NCBI GenBank assembly: GCA_016783555.1
Contig: JADHWH010000015.1
Location: 1-35,825, forward strand
DNA from: Candidatus Omnitrophota bacterium
Lineage (GTDB): Bacteria; Omnitrophota; Gorgyraeia; JABMRJ01
DNA length: 35,825 nucleotides
Reading direction: 5' to 3'
The notes below the pieces were generated by a model. The model worked only from the letters and a program-made list of their open reading frames with translations, was not told where the DNA came from and searched no databases. Shown one piece after another: positions 17,849 through 29,149 of the stretch. The translations under genes and the position numbers were made by a program. Position 1 is the first letter of the stretch; each line of letters begins with the position of its first letter.

Positions 17849-18193
17849 ATGAAGGAGAAAGCGAAAAGAGTAGCAGTGTTTTTTGTCCTTGTTCTCTTTA
17901 TGTCAGGCATGATTGCGCCTGATGTTTTTGCCCAGACCCCCATAAGAAAACTGGGTAGAGGCCTGGCCAACTTTGGGACAGGCATATTGGAATTGCCGTA
18001 TACTGTGGTGGATGTCGCAGAAGAAGAGGGTTATCTGGCGGCAGTTACATACGGCGTGGTTAAAGGTATAGCCATGAGTCTCTTGAGAATAGGCATCGGC
18101 GTTTATGAGACCGTTACTTTTATAATACCTCTTCCATGGAGATATGCGCCGATATTAGAGCCTGAATTCATGATGAGCGAAGATACTTTCTAG
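17849..18193 (+). CDS. Exported TIGR04073-like protein, paralog 2
   Basis: Signal peptide ending VFAQ; TPIRKLGRGLANFGTGILELPYTVVDVAEEEG...IGVYETVTFIIPLPWRYAPILEP parallels the 17341 gene. Confidence 0.7.
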   Translation: MKEKAKRVAVFFVLVLFMSGMIAPDVFAQTPIRKLGRGLANFGTGILELPYTVVDVAEEEGYLAAVTYGVVKGIAMSLLRIGIGVYETVTFIIPLPWRYAPILEPEFMMSEDTF

Positions 18194-18561
18194 CCTCTAT
18201 CTAACATCCGCCGGAATTTGTACTGCAGCCACTTTTTTGCGTGATACCTTGTGTAAGGTATTAAAAAAACGAATCCCGCAAGGTCTGTTATAAGCCCAGG
18301 GGTAAGAAGTAATAGCCCGCCCGCAAATATAAAGAGACCGTCTATAAGGCGTTCGCTCGGGATTATACCCATATTTAGATCTCTTTGTATACCGGATATC
18401 GTCTTCAGGCCTTCACTCTTCGCCAATAAGGCGCCGATTATGCCCGTTGTTATTACAATAGATACTGTGTTAAAGACGCCTATATGTTGGCCCACCTTGA
18501 TCAAGATAGCCAATTCCACAAGAGGAACCGTTATGAACGATAATATGAGATATCCCAGCAT
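18190..18561 (-). CDS. fxsA: FxsA family membrane protein
   Basis: LSFITVPLVELAILIKVGQHIG...TGIIGALLAKSEGLKTISGIQRDLNMGIIPSERLIDGLFIFAGGLLLLTPGLITDLAGFVFLIPYTR. Confidence 0.88.
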   Translation of the reverse strand: MLGYLILSFITVPLVELAILIKVGQHIGVFNTVSIVITTGIIGALLAKSEGLKTISGIQRDLNMGIIPSERLIDGLFIFAGGLLLLTPGLITDLAGFVFLIPYTRYHAKKWLQYKFRRMLDRG

Positions 18562-18627
18562 AGTGTTTACATTATAGAGCCCTTCTTATTCAATGTCAAG
18601 AACGGCGGGGATTTGGGAGACCTGGTA

Positions 18628-18656
18628 TTGACTTTGGCTTATAATAATGATATAGT
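18628..18656 (+). promoter_or_regulatory. Sigma70-type promoter upstream of tRNA-Pro/acyP
   Basis: TTGACT (18628-18633), 17-bp spacer, TATAGT (18651-18656). Confidence 0.6.
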
Positions 18657-18739
18657 ATTAAGATATTTTATTTATGCATCATAATTAGCGCATATGAGTA
18701 ATAATTGCTTTATAGAGACTTCCGGAAGGTGAAGAAGAT

Positions 18740-18818
18740 CGGGGCGTGGCTCAGCTTGGTTTAGAGCGCTTGCTTCGGGAGCAAGAGGTCGGCGGTTCGA
18801 ATCCGCCCGCCCCGACCA
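18740..18818 (+). tRNA. tRNA-Pro (anticodon CGG), CCA encoded
   Basis: Acceptor CGGGGCG/CGCCCCG, D-stem GCTC/GAGC, anticodon arm CTTGC-TTCGGGA-GCAAG, T arm GGCGG-TTCGAAT-CCGCC, 3' ACCA. Confidence 0.95.
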
Positions 18819-18822
18819 CGAT

Positions 18823-19101
18823 ATGATGAAGAAACGGGTGCGGGTATTATACAGCGGAATGGTGCAGGGTGTGGGTTTCAGGTTTACGGCTGAGGCCGTC
18901 GCGCAGAGACTCGGCGTTGTAGGTTGGGTGAAGAATCTCCCTGACGGCAGGGTAGAGCTTCTCTGCGAAGGAGACGAAGAGGTCCTGAAAGGTCTTTTTA
19001 GCGATATTAAGAACGGTACATTGAGAAATTATATTCGGGATACAGATGTATCTTGGTCTGAAGCGACCGGTGAATTTAAGGATTTTGATATAAGGTTTTG
19101 A
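18823..19101 (+). CDS. acyP: Acylphosphatase
   Basis: VRVLYSGMVQGVGFRFTAEAVAQRLGVVGWVKNLPDGRVELLCEGDE. Confidence 0.93.
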   Translation: MMKKRVRVLYSGMVQGVGFRFTAEAVAQRLGVVGWVKNLPDGRVELLCEGDEEVLKGLFSDIKNGTLRNYIRDTDVSWSEATGEFKDFDIRF

Positions 19102-19107
19102 TAAATA

Positions 19108-22324
<3,217 letters not shown>

Positions 22325-22349
22325 AGAAATTATTTTTAAGGAGGCGGAA

Positions 22350-22970
22350 GTGAGAAAGGGGAAGTTGTTTATCAAAAAGATGGTAGTGGGGGGCATGAAG
22401 GCCAACTGCTATATATTCGGAGACCCCGAGACAAAAGAGGTCTTTGTTATCGATCCGGGCGGCGATTACCACAGGATAAGAGCGGTATTAGACAAGGCCG
22501 ATTTAAAGACAAAGGCTATTATAAATACTCACGGTCATATAGACCATATAAGCGCCAACAGGTATCTGGGCTACCCTATATGGATTCATAAAGACGATGC
22601 CATGTTCTTGCAGGATTCTAAGAAGAACCTATCTTCATTATTCGGTTTTAATCTAAAATCGCCGCCTGCCACCAGGCTGCTCGAAGAGGGCGAGACGCTT
22701 GAGATCGGCGATATCTCACTGGAGGTTATCCATACGCCGGGTCACACGCCGGGCTCAATCTGCTTAAAGTCGGACGGCCTGATGTTTACCGGCGACATAC
22801 TATTCTATGGCGGCATAGGAAGGTCTGATTTTCCACATGGTTCGGAGAAGACGCTGTTCGAGTCTTTAAAAAATAAGGTCTTAATACATGATGATAATAC
22901 AGTCATCTATCCGGGCCACGGCCCGTCAACAACGATAGGCGAAGAGAAAAAATCAAACCCGTTTTTGTAA
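22350..22970 (+). CDS. MBL-fold metallohydrolase (glyoxalase II-like)
   Basis: NTHGHIDHI, HTPGHTPGSICL, FTGDILF, YPGHGPSTTIGEEK; GTG start with AGGAGG upstream. Confidence 0.9.
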   Translation: MRKGKLFIKKMVVGGMKANCYIFGDPETKEVFVIDPGGDYHRIRAVLDKADLKTKAIINTHGHIDHISANRYLGYPIWIHKDDAMFLQDSKKNLSSLFGFNLKSPPATRLLEEGETLEIGDISLEVIHTPGHTPGSICLKSDGLMFTGDILFYGGIGRSDFPHGSEKTLFESLKNKVLIHDDNTVIYPGHGPSTTIGEEKKSNPFL

Positions 22971-22975
22971 TAAAT

Positions 22976-23866
22976 ATGGAAGAGCTGATAGATCAATTTC
23001 TGAATTTCCTTTCTGTCGAGAGGGGATTGGCCGCAAACACAATCTCTTCTTATAGGATCGATCTTATCAAGTTTACCGTTTTTTTAGAAAAGAATCATAT
23101 AGCTTCTATGGGAAGCGTCAGAAAAAACCACCTTATTAAATATCTGATGCTTTTAAAAGATAAGAGGCTTTCGACGAATTCCATATCGAGGAACCTCGCG
23201 TCCATAAAGACGTTTTATAAATTTTTGGTAAATGAGAAGCATGTAAAAGAGAATGTGGCGGGTATTCTTGAGTCGCCCAGGCTGTGGAAGAAGCTGCCCA
23301 ATACGTTGAGCGTGGAAGAGGTCGACAGGCTCTTGAGCGCGCCGGATCGAAGAAGCTGGATGGGTATCAGGGACAGGGCGTCGCTGGAGCTTTTATACGC
23401 AACGGGCATGAGGGTTTCGGAGTTAATCAATCTTAAGGTAAATGATTTAAATATGGACGTGGGGTTTATTAAGTGCGTGGGAAAAGGGTCAAAGGAGAGG
23501 ATAATACCCATTGGAAAAAGGGCTAAGGATGCCGTTAAAAAGTATCTTGATAAATCGAGAGGCAGGCTTGTAAAGGCCAAATACCAGGACGGCGCCCTCT
23601 TTTTGACGAGGCTTGGCAGGCGGATGTCGAGGCAGAACTTCTGGAAGATGATAAAGTCTTACGCCCGCAGGGCCAAGATAAAAAAGGAGTTTTCCCCCCA
23701 TGTTTTGAGGCACTCATTCGCGTCGCACCTTTTGGAGAGGGGCGCGGATTTGAGGATAATCCAGGAGATGCTGGGACATTCAGATATATCGACCACACAG
23801 ATATACACGCATATTGACAAAGAGAGGCTTAAGTCGATACACCATAAGTACCACCCGAGAGGATGA
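22976..23866 (+). CDS. xerD: Tyrosine recombinase XerD/XerC
   Basis: Core-binding domain plus YATGMRVSELINLKV, HVLRHSFASHLLERGADLRIIQEMLGHSDISTTQIYTHI. Confidence 0.88.
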   Translation: MEELIDQFLNFLSVERGLAANTISSYRIDLIKFTVFLEKNHIASMGSVRKNHLIKYLMLLKDKRLSTNSISRNLASIKTFYKFLVNEKHVKENVAGILESPRLWKKLPNTLSVEEVDRLLSAPDRRSWMGIRDRASLELLYATGMRVSELINLKVNDLNMDVGFIKCVGKGSKERIIPIGKRAKDAVKKYLDKSRGRLVKAKYQDGALFLTRLGRRMSRQNFWKMIKSYARRAKIKKEFSPHVLRHSFASHLLERGADLRIIQEMLGHSDISTTQIYTHIDKERLKSIHHKYHPRG

Positions 23867-23880
23867 AATGACAATAGTTT

Positions 23881-23984
23881 AAAGCGCAAAGCTAAAAACT
23901 AAAAACTGTTGTGCCGCCTTCGGCGGCGCTAAATTAAAGGTCGCGAAGCGACACAACAGTTTTACGCTTTAAGCTTTAAGCTTT
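23881..23984 (+). repeat. Cloverleaf-type inverted-repeat element with heptad-repeat arms
   Basis: AAAACTGTTGTG (23902-23913) / CACAACAGTTTT (23952-23963), nested hairpins at 23913-23927 and 23940-23952, and AAAGCTN/NAGCTTT heptads in the outer arms. Confidence 0.8.
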
Positions 23985-23998
23985 ACACTCATACTAAA

Positions 23999-25399
23999 AT
24001 GGACCTGATAGCGACACATACCAATGATGTATTAAAGGTTCTGCATCACGGCCTTATCGTTGATAGAAGGATTACGCGAAGGCTAAAGAAGCGGCCTCTC
24101 TTAAACCTGGCGCGGAAGATGAGAGCCGCTCTTCCCGCAAGGCTTATGAGACTCCTGAAGCTTATAGGAAAGATGGCCGAGGAGAAAGAGTTCGCAGCAT
24201 TCGTCATCGGCGGTTTTGTCAGAGACCTTATCATGAATGTAAGGAATTACGATGTCGATATCGTTGTGGAGGGCAACGCCATAGAGTTTGCCAAAGCGTT
24301 TGCCGATAGACTAAAGGGCTCATTGGTCATCCATAGGAAATTCGGCACCGCCACTGTCGTAATGCCATGGGGTCTTGGCAGGAACGGGAGATTTAAAGTG
24401 GATATAGCCACCGCGAGAAGAGAGAGATATGAATTTCCCGCTGCGCTTCCCGATGTAGAATTCAGTTCTCTCAGGGATGATCTGTATAGGCGGGACTTTA
24501 CCATCAATGCCATGGCGATTGTGCTGAACAGCAAGAATTTCGGCCAATTGATAGATTTCTTTAATGGACAGAGACACCTCGAAGAAGGAGTAGTATCCGT
24601 CCTGCATAAAGAGAGTTTCATGGATGACCCGACCCGCATATTCCGCGCCGTACGATTTGAGCAGAGATACGGTTTTAAGATAGATAAACCAACAGAAAAT
24701 TTAATAAAAAAAGCTATAAAAAAGGATATGTTCGGAAGAACCGGAAATATGAGGATACGTGACGAACTTATCCTTATACTAAAAGAGGAGGATCCTATGC
24801 GCGCGATCAGAAGGATGCATCAGCTCGATGAGTTAAGATTTATCCATCCGAAGATAAAGATGCAAGAAGATTTAAGATCGTTATTTAAGTCTATAAAACA
24901 GACATGCCGGTGGTACAAAAAGTCCCAGCTTAAAGAGAGATCCCTCGATGATTGGTTGATGTACCTTATGGCGCTTTTTGAAAATTTGGATAAGAAAGAC
25001 GCCAAGGCCATATGCAATAAGTTCGCCTTCAGGCGGGGTGACACTATGCGGATTGCCTCATATAAGGAAGAGGGAGATAGGGTCCTTAAGTTTATGTCGC
25101 AGAAAAAAAAGATGCCCCCTTCCTCTGTTTATAAGAGACTGCGCCCTCTTTCTTACGAGGTGATTCTTGTGCTCTATGCGAAAGCCGATGACAGGAAGAT
25201 AAAGAGCCGAATAATAAATTTTCTCTTAAAGAGCAATGACATAAAGATAAAGACTACGGGAGATGATTTGAAAAGACTGGGATTTAAGCCGGGGCCCGCT
25301 TTGGGAAAGGCGCTTAAGGAGATATTGTATGCCAAGATCGACGACAAGATAGAGACTCGAAAAGACGAGCTTTCATTAGCAAGGGAGATGTTAAAGTGA
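23999..25399 (+). CDS. CCA tRNA nucleotidyltransferase / poly(A) polymerase family protein
   Basis: VIGGFVRDLIMNVRNYDVDIVVEG, RRDFTINAMAI, DDPTRIFRAVRFEQRYGF. Confidence 0.9.
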   Translation: MDLIATHTNDVLKVLHHGLIVDRRITRRLKKRPLLNLARKMRAALPARLMRLLKLIGKMAEEKEFAAFVIGGFVRDLIMNVRNYDVDIVVEGNAIEFAKAFADRLKGSLVIHRKFGTATVVMPWGLGRNGRFKVDIATARRERYEFPAALPDVEFSSLRDDLYRRDFTINAMAIVLNSKNFGQLIDFFNGQRHLEEGVVSVLHKESFMDDPTRIFRAVRFEQRYGFKIDKPTENLIKKAIKKDMFGRTGNMRIRDELILILKEEDPMRAIRRMHQLDELRFIHPKIKMQEDLRSLFKSIKQTCRWYKKSQLKERSLDDWLMYLMALFENLDKKDAKAICNKFAFRRGDTMRIASYKEEGDRVLKFMSQKKKMPPSSVYKRLRPLSYEVILVLYAKADDRKIKSRIINFLLKSNDIKIKTTGDDLKRLGFKPGPALGKALKEILYAKIDDKIETRKDELSLAREMLK

Positions 25400-25677
25400 T
25401 AGTGGGTCTGTTGAGAGTGGAGCTTCTTATCCATAACTCGCGCTCTCTCAAGGCAAAGAGGCATGTCTTGAAAGGCCTAAAGGAGAGACTGAGGAGAGGT
25501 TTTAACATATCGGTCGCGGAGATAGATAATCACGATAAATGGCAGAGGGCGACTTTGGGTATTGCCTATCTTGACAGAAATAAAGCTTTAGTAAACAGCG
25601 CATTGGATAAGATATTGAATTTTATCGAGACATTTCACGAAGTCCAGTTAACAGATCAGGAAATGGAGATATTGTGA
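25396..25677 (+). CDS. DUF503 (YlxP-like) protein
   Basis: VGLLRVELLIHNSRSLKAKRHVLKGLKERLRRGFNISVAEIDNHDKWQRATLGIAYL; upstream of rbfA. Confidence 0.9.
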   Translation: MIVGLLRVELLIHNSRSLKAKRHVLKGLKERLRRGFNISVAEIDNHDKWQRATLGIAYLDRNKALVNSALDKILNFIETFHEVQLTDQEMEIL

Positions 25678-26036
25678 TGGGTGTTAGGCCGGAGAGGGTA
25701 CAAGAGGCGTTGAGAAGGGAAGTAAGCTTGATTATACAGAAGGAGATCAAAGATCCAAGATTAGGATTTACGACTATCACGAAAGTGGAAATATCCAAAG
25801 ATTTAAAAAACGCACATATATATTACAGCGTCATGGATGAGAAAGACGCTATAAATACAAAGCACGCCCTTATGAGCGCCGAGGGTTATATAAAGAAATT
25901 GATAGGCGACAGACTCAAGATGAAGTTTATGCCGAATATCAAGTTTAAGGCTGATAAAACAATGGAACACAGCCGCCGCGTACTTGAGATTCTGGAAAAG
26001 ATAAAAAGAGAGGATAAGAAAGATGGTAAAGAGTGA
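25674..26036 (+). CDS. rbfA: Ribosome-binding factor A
   Basis: RPERVQEALRREVSLIIQKEIKDPRLGFTTITKVEISKDLKNAHIYYSV. Confidence 0.95.
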   Translation: MMGVRPERVQEALRREVSLIIQKEIKDPRLGFTTITKVEISKDLKNAHIYYSVMDEKDAINTKHALMSAEGYIKKLIGDRLKMKFMPNIKFKADKTMEHSRRVLEILEKIKREDKKDGKE

Positions 26037-26985
26037 AATAATAGAGACGATAGAAAAGTATAACAAATACCTTATTGTGTCCCACGTAAACCCCGAAGGC
26101 GATTCACTGGGCAGCCAGTTTGCCCTAAAGGGGCTCCTCAGCAAACTGGGCAAAGAGAGCGTGATAGCCAACGAGGCCGAACCAGCGGAGCTGTACGAAT
26201 TTCTCGATATCAATGACGACATCATTACAGATATTAAGAAAAAGATTGATTATAAAGCGATCATTGCATTGGACTGCCCCGTTATTAAGAGGGTCGGCAG
26301 GGCAAAGAAGTTTTTTAAGAAAGATAAGATTTTGATAAATATAGACCACCATATATCAAATACAAATTTTGGGGATGTGAACTGGGTCGAACCTTATACG
26401 AGTTCCTGCGGCGAGATGGTCTATGAATTATACAAGGCATTTAATGTGCCGATAGATTACAGGTCCGCGCTCTTTTTGTATGTCGCTATTATTACAGACA
26501 CGGGAAGTTTTGCTTACGAAAATACATCTTCCAGGACGCATGCCATAGTCGCGGAATTAATAGATAGGGGATTAAAACCCAATCTTATCTATCAGAAGCT
26601 TTATGAGAATAGAACCGCATCGGAAGTCAAGCTCTTAAAGGATGCGCTTTCCACCATCAGGTTTGCTAAAGATGAAAAGATCGCTTATATGTACGTGACA
26701 AAGAGCATGCTCGACAGATATAATCTTGACCTGGATGTTACAGAGGGGTTTGTGAATTACGCCCGGTCTATAAACGGTGTTAAGGTGGCGATGATATTTT
26801 TGCAGAACCCGTCAAATGAGAAGCGGATAGGCATAAGTTTCAGGTCTAAGGGGGAAGTGGATGTAGATAAGCTTGCCTCGTTGTTCGGAGGCGGCGGACA
26901 TAAGAACGCCTCCGGCTGTGTACTCAGCGGCGACCTTAAGAAGGTAATAAAGAAAGTGGTGGATACGGTTACCAGGAGCATATGA
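26023..26985 (+). CDS. nrnA: DHH/DHHA1 phosphoesterase, NrnA-like
   Basis: VSHVNPEGDSLGSQ, ALDCP, NIDHHISNTNFGD, TDTGSFAYENT, GGGGHKNASGC. Confidence 0.93.
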   Translation: MVKSEIIETIEKYNKYLIVSHVNPEGDSLGSQFALKGLLSKLGKESVIANEAEPAELYEFLDINDDIITDIKKKIDYKAIIALDCPVIKRVGRAKKFFKKDKILINIDHHISNTNFGDVNWVEPYTSSCGEMVYELYKAFNVPIDYRSALFLYVAIITDTGSFAYENTSSRTHAIVAELIDRGLKPNLIYQKLYENRTASEVKLLKDALSTIRFAKDEKIAYMYVTKSMLDRYNLDLDVTEGFVNYARSINGVKVAMIFLQNPSNEKRIGISFRSKGEVDVDKLASLFGGGGHKNASGCVLSGDLKKVIKKVVDTVTRSI

Positions 26986-27054
26986 ACCCCGTTAGACCTC
27001 TAGCGGGAAGTAAAACTCACGAGTTCTAATAGATAGGAGGTCTAACGGGGTGAA
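26980..27054 (+). repeat. Palindromic translation-initiation element, copy 2 (truB)
   Basis: Perfect 15-bp arms 26986-27000 / 27037-27051 identical to copy 1; loop sequence differs. Confidence 0.9.
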
Positions 27055-27724
27055 CGGCATAGTTATAGTCGATAAACCCAGCGGCCTTACAAGCCACGAT
27101 GTGGTCTTATTTTTTAGGCGCAGATTCAAGATAGAGAAGGTAGGACATGCGGGTACTTTAGACCCTATGGCTACGGGGGTCCTGGTCCTGCTTCTCGGCA
27201 AAGCGACAAAGCGCTCCGGTAATTTCATAACGGATGATAAAGAGTATGAAGGGACGATGAAATTCGGCGTAAGGACCGATACGCATGACAGAGAAGGAAA
27301 GGTCCTTCGCGCAATGGATAGCTCCGGCCTTACCGATAAAGCGGTAGAGGAGGCATTCAGTTCTTTTCGCGGTACTATTAACCAGGTCCCGCCTATGGTC
27401 TCGGCCGTAAGGCATGAAGGCAGAAAACTTTATGAATTGGCAAGAAAGGGCGTAGAGGTTGAGCGCAAACCCAGAAGGGTGACTATCTATGATCTTAAAG
27501 CCCAAAAGATAAGACTGCCCGAAGTATCTTTTACCGTGCATTGTTCCAAGGGGACATATATAAGAAAGCTCGCCGATGATATCGGCGAAAAACTCGGCTG
27601 CGGCGCGCATTTGACAAGTTTAAGAAGGACAAGGTCCGGAAGGTTTGGAATCGATGATTCTGTCTCTTTTGAGGAATTAAAGAAATTCGACAGCAAGATG
27701 CTCGAGGCCCGTGTAGAATTATGA
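27050..27724 (+). CDS. truB: tRNA pseudouridine(55) synthase
   Basis: GIVIVDKPSGLTSHDVV, GHAGTLDPMATGVLVLLLGKATK; GTG start. Confidence 0.96.
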   Translation: MNGIVIVDKPSGLTSHDVVLFFRRRFKIEKVGHAGTLDPMATGVLVLLLGKATKRSGNFITDDKEYEGTMKFGVRTDTHDREGKVLRAMDSSGLTDKAVEEAFSSFRGTINQVPPMVSAVRHEGRKLYELARKGVEVERKPRRVTIYDLKAQKIRLPEVSFTVHCSKGTYIRKLADDIGEKLGCGAHLTSLRRTRSGRFGIDDSVSFEELKKFDSKMLEARVEL

Positions 27725-28659
27725 AACTATACCACTCACTAAAGAGTGTAAAGAGACCTTCCTCCGGCAGCATTGTGGCGATAGGCGTATTCGACGGCCT
27801 CCATAAGGGCCACAGGCGCATAATAAATACGCTTCTTAAAAGGTCAAAGATAACCGGAAGAAAGAGTCTTATATTAACCTTCTATCCGCACCCCGCTTCG
27901 GTCCTCTATTCCAAAAACCCTGCCCCGCTTCTCATCTCCTTAAAGCATAGATTAAGGCTCCTAGAGGAGTTAGGAATAGATATAGCCGTAGTCATTGAGT
28001 TTACCGAGAAGTTTTCCAGGATGAAGCCGGAGAGATTCATGAGAGGTGTCTTGCAGAAGAGACTTGGTATGAAAGAGATGCTTGTGGGGGATGATTTCGT
28101 CTTTGGCAATAATGCGGCCGGCAATGTAGAATTCTTAAAGAGCCTTTCCGAAAAATACGGTTTTACGCTGACTAAAATAAGATTACTTAAATCAGAGAGA
28201 AGAATTATAAGCTCCACCTATATAAGATCCCTTATCATCAGGGGTAACCTGGCCAGGGCTTCAAGGTTATTAGGAAGGCCTGTCTCCATATTAGGCACTG
28301 TAAAAAAGGGGAGAAAGAAGGGCAGGCTGTTAGGGTATCCTACGGCCAACATAGATCCCCATCACGAAGCGATTCCTCCCAGCGGCGTCTACGCTGTTTA
28401 TGTTTATTACAGGAAGAAAAAATACAAAGGCATATTGAATATAGGCGTTAGACCGACTTTTTATCCTGTGCGCTATCCGCCCGAACCCACGATAGAGGTT
28501 CATATATTCAATTTTAATAAGGATATTTACGGCAGAGATATAGAGATTATATTCGTAAAAAGGCTGCGGCCCGAGAAGAGATTTAAAGATAAGGAAGGCC
28601 TTATTAATAAGATAAAACTTGACGAAAGAAAAGCCCGTAACGCATTGAAAGAGATTTGA
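27721..28659 (+). CDS. ribF: Bifunctional riboflavin kinase / FAD synthetase
   Basis: AIGVFDGLHKGHR, LTFYPHP, GDDFVFGNNAAGN, GRLLGYPTANI, GVYAVYV. Confidence 0.95.
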   Translation: MKLYHSLKSVKRPSSGSIVAIGVFDGLHKGHRRIINTLLKRSKITGRKSLILTFYPHPASVLYSKNPAPLLISLKHRLRLLEELGIDIAVVIEFTEKFSRMKPERFMRGVLQKRLGMKEMLVGDDFVFGNNAAGNVEFLKSLSEKYGFTLTKIRLLKSERRIISSTYIRSLIIRGNLARASRLLGRPVSILGTVKKGRKKGRLLGYPTANIDPHHEAIPPSGVYAVYVYYRKKKYKGILNIGVRPTFYPVRYPPEPTIEVHIFNFNKDIYGRDIEIIFVKRLRPEKRFKDKEGLINKIKLDERKARNALKEI

Positions 28660-28699
28660 TTTATTATAGAATATAGTATATACTAATATAATTAAAGCA

Positions 28700-29149
28700 A
28701 TGAAGATCAATATAAGAAAGATATTATTTAAGAGACTGGGCAAGAAAGGCCTTACTTTCGCAGAGACCGTTATAGCTATTCTTATAGCGGCTATTTTGCT
28801 TGTGGGGTTCCTGCAGGCGTGCACTTCTTCTGCTCTTCTTCTGAGGAACATAAAATATAGAGTCAGGGCTGTCAATATAGCACAGGCCGAGATAGAGGAT
28901 GTAACGGCCCTGGGCTATAGCGGTATCGACATGTCAGAATTCACAGGCGGAAAACAAGTGAATGTTATTATAGATGAAGGCGTTACGGCAGCTTCCGGCG
29001 ATGACGTAATCGGCTTGATGACTACCACGGTTGAAGATGCCACATCGGGGCCTGACAACGGAAGGAAGATTGTGGTAGGTATCAGCTGGAGTATGCTAGG
29101 GCAGGCGAGAAGCGAGCTTCTGGAGACGGTAATATATGATTATCTGTAA
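28700..29149 (+). CDS. Prepilin-type (PilV/PulG-like) protein
   Basis: Class III signal KKG^LTFAETVIAILIAAILLVGFLQA. Confidence 0.8.
   Translation: MKINIRKILFKRLGKKGLTFAETVIAILIAAILLVGFLQACTSSALLLRNIKYRVRAVNIAQAEIEDVTALGYSGIDMSEFTGGKQVNVIIDEGVTAASGDDVIGLMTTTVEDATSGPDNGRKIVVGISWSMLGQARSELLETVIYDYL

Noticed and set aside
18715-18739. CTTCCGGAAG palindrome ahead of tRNA-Pro
   Set aside because: 10-bp palindrome in a short leader, no repeat elsewhere noticed; probably chance or a minor leader hairpin.
28660-28700. AT-rich AGTATATACT palindrome before the pseudopilin cluster
   Set aside because: Short, low-complexity sequence without a recognisable -35; too weak to call a promoter or operator.
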